Source of the DNA: Actinomycetes bacterium
Lineage (GTDB): Bacteria > Actinomycetota > Acidimicrobiia > Acidimicrobiales > RAAP-2
Direction: 5' to 3'
DNA: 10,728 nucleotides
Assembly (NCBI GenBank): GCA_021807965.1
Contig: JAKBCI010000034.1
Coordinates: forward strand, 1 to 10,728
Position 1 is the stretch's first letter; each line of letters begins with the position of its first letter. The translations under genes were made by a program, and so were the position numbers. Of this stretch, positions 7,573 to 10,728 are shown piece after piece. The notes beneath the pieces are model-generated. The model searched no databases and had not been told where the DNA came from. It worked only from the letters and a program-made list of their open reading frames with translations.

Positions 7573-8373
7573 GTGACCCCCGCGCCGCCATCTCGGTCGA
7601 GCATCTTGGCCAAGGCACCGTCGCCCGTACGGGGGCTCGCCGTCTTCGAACACCGCGTGGCCCAGCCACGAGCGACCATCATCTGCGTCCACGGCGGGCT
7701 CGATCGGGCTGGGTCGTTCGCCCGACTCGCCAGACGCATCGTGCACTTTGACGTCATCGCGTACGACCGACGCGGATACCAACACTCGCGGTCGCTCGGC
7801 CCGTCGACCATCGACGAGCACGTCCACGATCTAGTGGCGTTGGCGCGCCGCGAGAACCGTCCGGTGATGGTGTTTGGCCACAGTTTTGGGGGTGTCGTGG
7901 CGCTCGGCGCAGCGGACGCTGCTCCCGACTACTTCAGTCAGATAGTGGTGTACGAATCACCGCTCAACTGGGTGCTCGCTCGAGAGGAGTCGCAGCCCCT
8001 CGACGCCGACCCGGCGACGGCGGCGGAGCGATTCTTCAAGCGCATGGTTTCGTCTGCGGTCTGGGAACGGCTCAGTCCCGCCGAGCGCGAGTCGCGCCGT
8101 CTCGACGGCCCCGCCCTGATCGCCGATCTCACGGCGGTGCGCACAACTAGTCCCTTCGAAGTGGCTCGCATCCGGGTACCGACGCTCTACGCCTACGGCG
8201 ACTGGGAGCGCACGCCGTACTACCGATCGCTCACCGAACGACTTCGTGCGCTCAATCCGCTGTTCGAGTCCGTCGTCATTCCCACGGCCCGCCACGGTGC
8301 GCATCTCAGTCACCCCGAACGGCTGAGCACCGTCCTCGATGACGTCTGGGGAGCTCGATGCGCGTCGGCGTAA
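7573..8373 (+). CDS. Alpha/beta hydrolase
   Basis: A 266-residue single-domain alpha/beta hydrolase, a typical length. The oxyanion-hole motif is HGG (40-42). The nucleophile is S104 in FGHSFGG. The acid is probably D210 in LYAYGDWE. The catalytic histidine is probably H241 in ARHGAHLSHPE, placed seven residues before the Pro-Glu as in many family members. YDRRGYQHS (64-72) is the usual strand-4 region after the oxyanion loop. There is no signal peptide or membrane segment, so it is cytoplasmic. The substrate (ester, lactone, thioester or other) cannot be deduced. The start is GTG at 7573: an in-frame TAG at 7561-7563 excludes anything upstream, and the -10 placement suggests a leaderless message. 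It overlaps the next gene by 16 bases, so the two are co-expressed. Confidence 0.85.
   Translation: MTPAPPSRSSILAKAPSPVRGLAVFEHRVAQPRATIICVHGGLDRAGSFARLARRIVHFDVIAYDRRGYQHSRSLGPSTIDEHVHDLVALARRENRPVMVFGHSFGGVVALGAADAAPDYFSQIVVYESPLNWVLAREESQPLDADPATAAERFFKRMVSSAVWERLSPAERESRRLDGPALIADLTAVRTTSPFEVARIRVPTLYAYGDWERTPYYRSLTERLRALNPLFESVVIPTARHGAHLSHPERLSTVLDDVWGARCASA
8348..8353 (+). promoter_or_regulatory. Ribosome binding site for the TIGR01777-type gene
   Basis: GGGGAG lies inside the end of the hydrolase gene, 4 bases before the ATG at 8358. It supports that ATG as the true start and lets the overlapped gene be translated by its own initiation as well as by coupling. Confidence 0.6.
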
Positions 8374-9269
8374 CTGGCTCGTCGGGCCTCATCGGCCGCG
8401 CCTTGACCGAGGAACTCGAGCAGCGCGGCGACACCGTCGTTCGCTTCGTTCGCCCGTCGAGCGGTGCGGCAACGGGCGAGGTTGTGCGGTGGGATCCCGC
8501 GACGGGGCGACTCGACGAAACCGATCTGCGTCGCGTCGGCGGTCTGGATGCCGTCGTCAACCTGGCCGGCGCGGGCATCGGTGATCGGCGGTGGTCGGCG
8601 CAGCGCAAGGCGACGATCCTCGACTCGCGCGTCGCATCCACGTCGCTGCTCGTCGAGGCGATCGGCGCCCTGTCGAGCGGTGTGGGCCTGCTCGCGAGCG
8701 GCTCGGCCATCGGCGTGTACGGGTCACGCGGCGACGAGGTGCTCGACGAGTCCTCAGCACCCGGAACCGACTTTCTCGCGAGCGTCTGTGAAAAGTGGGA
8801 AGGAGCAGCTCGGGCGGTCACTCGCTCGGGAACTGAGTTGGCGATTGTGAGAACCGGAATCGTGATGAGCGATCGGGGCGGCGCGCTTGGTCGACAGCTG
8901 CCCTTGTTCCGGTTGGGTTTGGGTGGCGTGCTGGGTAACGGCACCCAGTGGATCAGCCCGATCTCATTGGCCGACGAAGTTCGTGCGATCGTGTGGATAA
9001 TCGATCACCGCCTTACGGGGCCATACAACGCGGTGGGACCCGAACCGGTCACGAATCGCCGCTTCACCAAGACGCTCGGTGCGGTACTGCACCGGCCCAC
9101 TGTCGTCGCGGTGCCGGCGTTCGCGCTCTCGATAGCGCTCGGCAGCGATCTGGTCCGCGGCGCAGTGCTGGCCAGCCAACGAGCGGTGCCGGTGGGCCTG
9201 CTCGCGAGCGGGTTCCACTTCGAGAATCCTGACCTGCGCAGCATCCTGAGCCACGCGATCGGCGCGTAG
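8358..9269 (+). CDS. TIGR01777-family NAD(P)-binding epimerase-like protein (YfcH/SulA type)
   Basis: A 303-residue member of the extended short-chain dehydrogenase superfamily, the usual length for the TIGR01777 group (E. coli YfcH, cyanobacterial SulA). The N-terminal Rossmann motif GSSGLIG (7-13) binds the dinucleotide. Hallmarks of this group follow: NLAGAGIGDRRW (68-79), SGSAIGVYG (114-122), RTGIVMS with GGAL (165-177) and GNGTQWISPISLADEVRAI (193-211). The C-terminal DUF1731 segment (about 246-303) has VPAFALSIALG, SQRAVP and GFHFENPDL. Members have been linked to cell division or redox roles in some bacteria, but no reaction is established, so none is assigned. The gene starts 16 bases before the end of the hydrolase gene. 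It contains an exact 20-bp direct repeat that encodes VGLLASG twice. Confidence 0.9.
   Translation: MRVGVTGSSGLIGRALTEELEQRGDTVVRFVRPSSGAATGEVVRWDPATGRLDETDLRRVGGLDAVVNLAGAGIGDRRWSAQRKATILDSRVASTSLLVEAIGALSSGVGLLASGSAIGVYGSRGDEVLDESSAPGTDFLASVCEKWEGAARAVTRSGTELAIVRTGIVMSDRGGALGRQLPLFRLGLGGVLGNGTQWISPISLADEVRAIVWIIDHRLTGPYNAVGPEPVTNRRFTKTLGAVLHRPTVVAVPAFALSIALGSDLVRGAVLASQRAVPVGLLASGFHFENPDLRSILSHAIGA
8682..9211 (+). repeat. Exact 20-bp direct repeat inside the TIGR01777-type gene
   Basis: The 20-mer starting GTGGGCCTGCTC occurs at 8682-8701 and 9192-9211, in the same reading frame, encoding VGLLASG at residues 109-115 and 279-285. The copies are 510 bases apart (170 codons). Each contains the palindrome GCTCGCGAGC. 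A shorter CTCGCGAGCG is also at 8775-8784, again encoding Leu-Ala-Ser, which suggests preferred codons explain part of the identity. Confidence 0.9.
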
Positions 9270-9293
9270 TATCCCACACATCGCGCGCCGTCG
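9256..9293 (+). terminator. Candidate stem-loop at the 3' end of the hydrolase/TIGR01777 pair
   Basis: Bases 9256-9266 can pair with 9284-9293 in a ten-pair, GC-rich stem with one bulged T (9259); the core is CGGCGCG against CGCGCCG. The TAG stop codon (9267-9269) lies in the 17-base loop. No U-tract follows, so this is not a classical intrinsic terminator. It could still stabilise the 3' end or promote pausing. Confidence 0.35.
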
Positions 9294-9315
9294 ATGGACA
9301 TCAACATGATTCTCC

Positions 9316-9353
9316 GGTGAAAATTATTACGTTTCATTTAGTTTAATTTCACC
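9316..9353. repeat. AT-rich imperfect inverted repeat
   Basis: GGTGAAAATTA (9316-9326) is inversely repeated as TAATTTCACC (9344-9353), with one unpaired A and a 17-base spacer. It covers an AT-rich island (about 9317-9349) that stands out from the GC-rich surroundings. TTTAAT at 9342-9347 matches the -10 consensus at five of six positions, with GTGAAA 19 bases upstream as a poor -35. It may be a binding site, an upstream promoter or an RNA hairpin; the sequence does not decide. Confidence 0.45.
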
Positions 9354-9375
9354 CTCCCATGAACTTGTGGGGGTG
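9350..9375 (+). other. Second potential hairpin sharing bases with the AT-rich inverted repeat
   Basis: CACCCTCCCA (9350-9359) can pair with TGTGGGGGTG (9366-9375) around a six-base loop, with one mismatch and one G-T pair. Its first four bases (CACC) also form the end of the preceding inverted repeat, so in RNA the two hairpins would exclude each other. It would be transcribed only if a promoter lies upstream of it. Confidence 0.35.
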
Positions 9376-9393
9376 CCTACTGGCCAGTACAGT
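9365..9393 (+). promoter_or_regulatory. Candidate promoter for the substrate-binding protein gene
   Basis: TTGTGG (9365-9370) and TACAGT (9388-9393) are separated by 17 bases, the ideal spacing. TACAGT matches TATAAT at four of six positions and fits the actinobacterial TAnnnT form. Transcription would start near 9400, giving a leader of about 69 bases with a ribosome binding site. Confidence 0.45.
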
Positions 9394-9426
9394 GGCGTCG
9401 AGCCCGTCAACGGTGATGGGTAGGCA
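9374..9426. repeat. 7-bp inverted repeat enclosing the promoter palindrome
   Basis: TGCCTAC (9374-9380) is exactly inverted as GTAGGCA (9420-9426), 39 bases apart. The arms bracket the predicted transcription start. If transcription starts near 9400 the left arm is not in the RNA, so this would be a DNA-level site (for example, for looping) or chance. Confidence 0.3.
9378..9389. promoter_or_regulatory. Perfect 12-bp palindrome, candidate operator
   Basis: TACTGGCCAGTA is an exact inverted repeat without spacer. It lies between the candidate -35 and -10 and overlaps the first two bases of the -10, where a bound dimeric repressor would block RNA polymerase. No regulator gene is visible in the window, so the binding protein is unknown. 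Confidence 0.5.
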
Positions 9427-9434
9427 AAATGATT

Positions 9435-9452
9435 GTGACCACGGTGTGGCAC
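9435..9452 (+). other. Leader hairpin next to the ribosome binding site
   Basis: GTGACCAC (9435-9442) pairs with GTGGCAC (9446-9452) over a three-base loop, giving seven pairs with one bulged A. It ends one base before the GGGAGG ribosome binding site, a position suited to leader-RNA stability or to modulating initiation. Confidence 0.4.
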
Positions 9453-9453
9453 T

Positions 9454-9459
9454 GGGAGG
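9454..9459 (+). promoter_or_regulatory. Ribosome binding site of the substrate-binding protein gene
   Basis: GGGAGG is a strong Shine-Dalgarno match, 9 bases before the ATG at 9469. It decides that start over the out-of-frame ATG at 9429. Confidence 0.8.
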
Positions 9460-9468
9460 CAAGTCAAT

Positions 9469-10728
9469 ATGCAAGTAGGGCGCAAGCTACGGCTCGCGAT
9501 GACGGTTGGCGCGGTTGCCAGCTCGCTGTCGTTGGGCCTGATCGCTCCGACCGTGAGTGGGGCTAGCGCCCCAACCGGGACCATCACGTACGCCGAGGCG
9601 CCAAACGGCATCCCGGCCTACATCTTTCCCTTCTATCCACCAAACGAGTGCCTGACCACGAACACGTCCCTCTTCCAAGAGATGATGTTCCGTCCGCTCT
9701 ATTGGTTCGGTATCGGGAACAACACGTTGCTCGCCCCGAAGCTCTCGACGGGAAACCTTCCCAAGTACTCGAACGGCAACCGCACCGTGACGATCACAAT
9801 GAAGGGCTGGAAGTTCGCAGACGGCCAGACCGTGAACGCGGAGTCGGTAATGTTCTTCCTGAACATGTACAAGGCCGTACCCACCGGGTTCTGCACGTAC
9901 ACGCCGGGACTGGGCATTCCTGACCAAATCGCCAGCGCACACGGCTCAGGGAATACGGTCGTGATCAATTTGAAGGCTTCGGTCAGTCCGCTCTGGTTCA
10001 CGTATAACCAGTTGGCGACCATCACCCCGATGCCGAACTCCTGGGACCGCACCAGTGCCACGCACACCTCGAACTGCGCCTCGGGCGCCTTCGGGGCGCC
10101 TTCAACGATTGCCGCGTGCAAGGCCGTGCAGAACTACCTGAACAACCTCGGCCAGAACGTCTCCAGCTTCACCGGCAAGATGTGGCAGAGTGGCGTGGAC
10201 GGACCGTGGCGTCTGACCCACATCGACAACCTGGGTAACGCGACCCTTGTGCCCAACTTCAAGTACTCCGGTCCCCAGAAGGCCCAAGTTGCCGTGTTCA
10301 AGATGATCGCCTTCACGACGGCCCAGGCCGAAGAGAACCAGCTCCAGGCGGGCAACATTGACGTCGGCTTCGTGGACCCAACGATCCTGACCTCGCCGGC
10401 GCCAGCGCCCGGTAAGGCTGGTCCGAACTGGGGACAGTTGAGCTCTCGCTACAACTTGGTCAGTGGCGGCACCTTCGCGAACAACTACATGAACGTCAAC
10501 TTCAAGGACAGCCCCGGCTCGAAGTACCTCGACCAGTTGTACGTGCGCCAAGCGCTCGAGATGTCGATCGACCAGGTGGGCATCATCAAGAACGCCTTCA
10601 ACAACTACGCGGTACCGACGTGGTCGGCGTTGCCGCCGAGTATCTCCAGCGCCCTGTCCGGTCCCATCAAGCAGCCGTACCCATTTAACATGAGTAAGGC
10701 CGAAAGCCTCCTCACGAGCAACGGCTGG
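9469..10728 (+). CDS. ABC transporter substrate-binding protein, family 5 (3' partial)
   Basis: The first 420 codons of a secreted family 5 (SBP_bac_5; peptide/oligopeptide/nickel) solute-binding protein; the frame is open at the right edge and usual lengths are 500-600 residues. Residues 1-34 form a signal peptide: basic start (GRKLR), hydrophobic core, and an Ala-Ser-Ala cleavage site after A34. There is no lipobox cysteine, so it is not a typical lipoprotein. Family features are LFQEMMFRPLY (68-78), GWKFADGQTVNAESVMFF (113-130), SGVDGPWRLT (241-250), LQAGNIDVGFV (292-302) and VRQALEMSIDQVGIIK (359-374). Four cysteines (C61, C142, C203, C217) could form disulfides outside the cell. The protein is rich in Asn, Thr, Phe and Tyr and poor in Arg, and uses AAC, AAG and TTC almost exclusively, which suggests high expression. 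The ligand cannot be deduced. Permease and ATPase genes, if clustered, would lie beyond the window. Confidence 0.88.
   Translation, partial: MQVGRKLRLAMTVGAVASSLSLGLIAPTVSGASAPTGTITYAEAPNGIPAYIFPFYPPNECLTTNTSLFQEMMFRPLYWFGIGNNTLLAPKLSTGNLPKYSNGNRTVTITMKGWKFADGQTVNAESVMFFLNMYKAVPTGFCTYTPGLGIPDQIASAHGSGNTVVINLKASVSPLWFTYNQLATITPMPNSWDRTSATHTSNCASGAFGAPSTIAACKAVQNYLNNLGQNVSSFTGKMWQSGVDGPWRLTHIDNLGNATLVPNFKYSGPQKAQVAVFKMIAFTTAQAEENQLQAGNIDVGFVDPTILTSPAPAPGKAGPNWGQLSSRYNLVSGGTFANNYMNVNFKDSPGSKYLDQLYVRQALEMSIDQVGIIKNAFNNYAVPTWSALPPSISSALSGPIKQPYPFNMSKAESLLTSNGW

Noticed and set aside
8306..8944. A 212-codon minus-strand frame opposite the TIGR01777-type gene.
   Set aside because: Pro/Arg/Ser-rich antisense product without motifs, opposite a gene with clear family signatures.
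9366..9468. A cobalamin-type riboswitch suggested by GGTGCC and GGCACTGGGAGGC before a transport gene.
   Set aside because: The leader is too short and the conserved B12-box core is absent; the resemblance is limited to a few G/C-rich bases.
9429..9566. A 45-codon frame starting at the ATG at 9429, a possible upstream ORF or leader peptide.
   Set aside because: It has only a weak GGGTAGG upstream, runs out of frame into the signal-peptide region and has no recognisable motif. The binding-protein start at 9469 has a much better ribosome binding site.
10102..10551. A 149-codon minus-strand frame opposite the substrate-binding protein, and a similar one at 9487-9942.
   Set aside because: Both are opposite a gene with a signal peptide and family 5 motifs; neither has a ribosome binding site or recognisable domain.

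Overview
The window is a compact, GC-rich bacterial chromosome segment, most likely from an actinobacterium. The main evidence is the fused E2-E1 2-oxoglutarate dehydrogenase (Kgd/OdhA type, no lipoyl domain), an architecture typical of Actinobacteria. GTG starts are frequent (4 of the 7 starts that can be seen), codons favour G/C at third positions, and one gene looks leaderless. The NYN ribonuclease-S1 fusion and the solute-binding protein remind me of Acidimicrobiia, but that placement is from memory and unchecked.

Region 1 (3-1484, +): a thiamine-diphosphate enzyme of the acetolactate synthase / benzoylformate decarboxylase superfamily, cut off at the left edge. Region 2 (1481-7483, -): four genes read right to left, kgd, then a NYN-linker-S1 putative ribonuclease, then a FabZ-type hotdog dehydratase, then exonuclease III (xthA). 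Each junction is a 4-base start/stop overlap, so this is almost certainly one translationally coupled transcript. The last gene meets region 1 tail to tail, both stop codons sharing one CTAG. Region 3 (7484-7572): an 89-bp divergent promoter region. Region 4 (7573-9269, +): an alpha/beta hydrolase with a probably leaderless GTG start, overlapped by 16 bases by a TIGR01777-type epimerase-like protein. Region 5 (9270-9468): the only sizeable non-coding stretch, 199 bp, with an AT-rich island, several inverted repeats, a perfect 12-bp palindrome lying over a candidate promoter, and a good ribosome binding site. Region 6 (9469 to the end, +): a secreted family 5 (peptide/nickel type) ABC substrate-binding protein, cut off at the right edge.

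The minus-strand operon joins central carbon metabolism (Kgd), lipid synthesis or hydroxyacyl dehydration (FabZ), DNA repair (XthA) and a probable RNA-processing enzyme. No single pathway obviously unites them, so shared expression is clearer than shared function. No tRNA, rRNA, CRISPR array, transposase, integrase or other mobile-element signature was seen. The least explained items are the NYN-S1 fusion protein and the structured leader of the substrate-binding protein gene.
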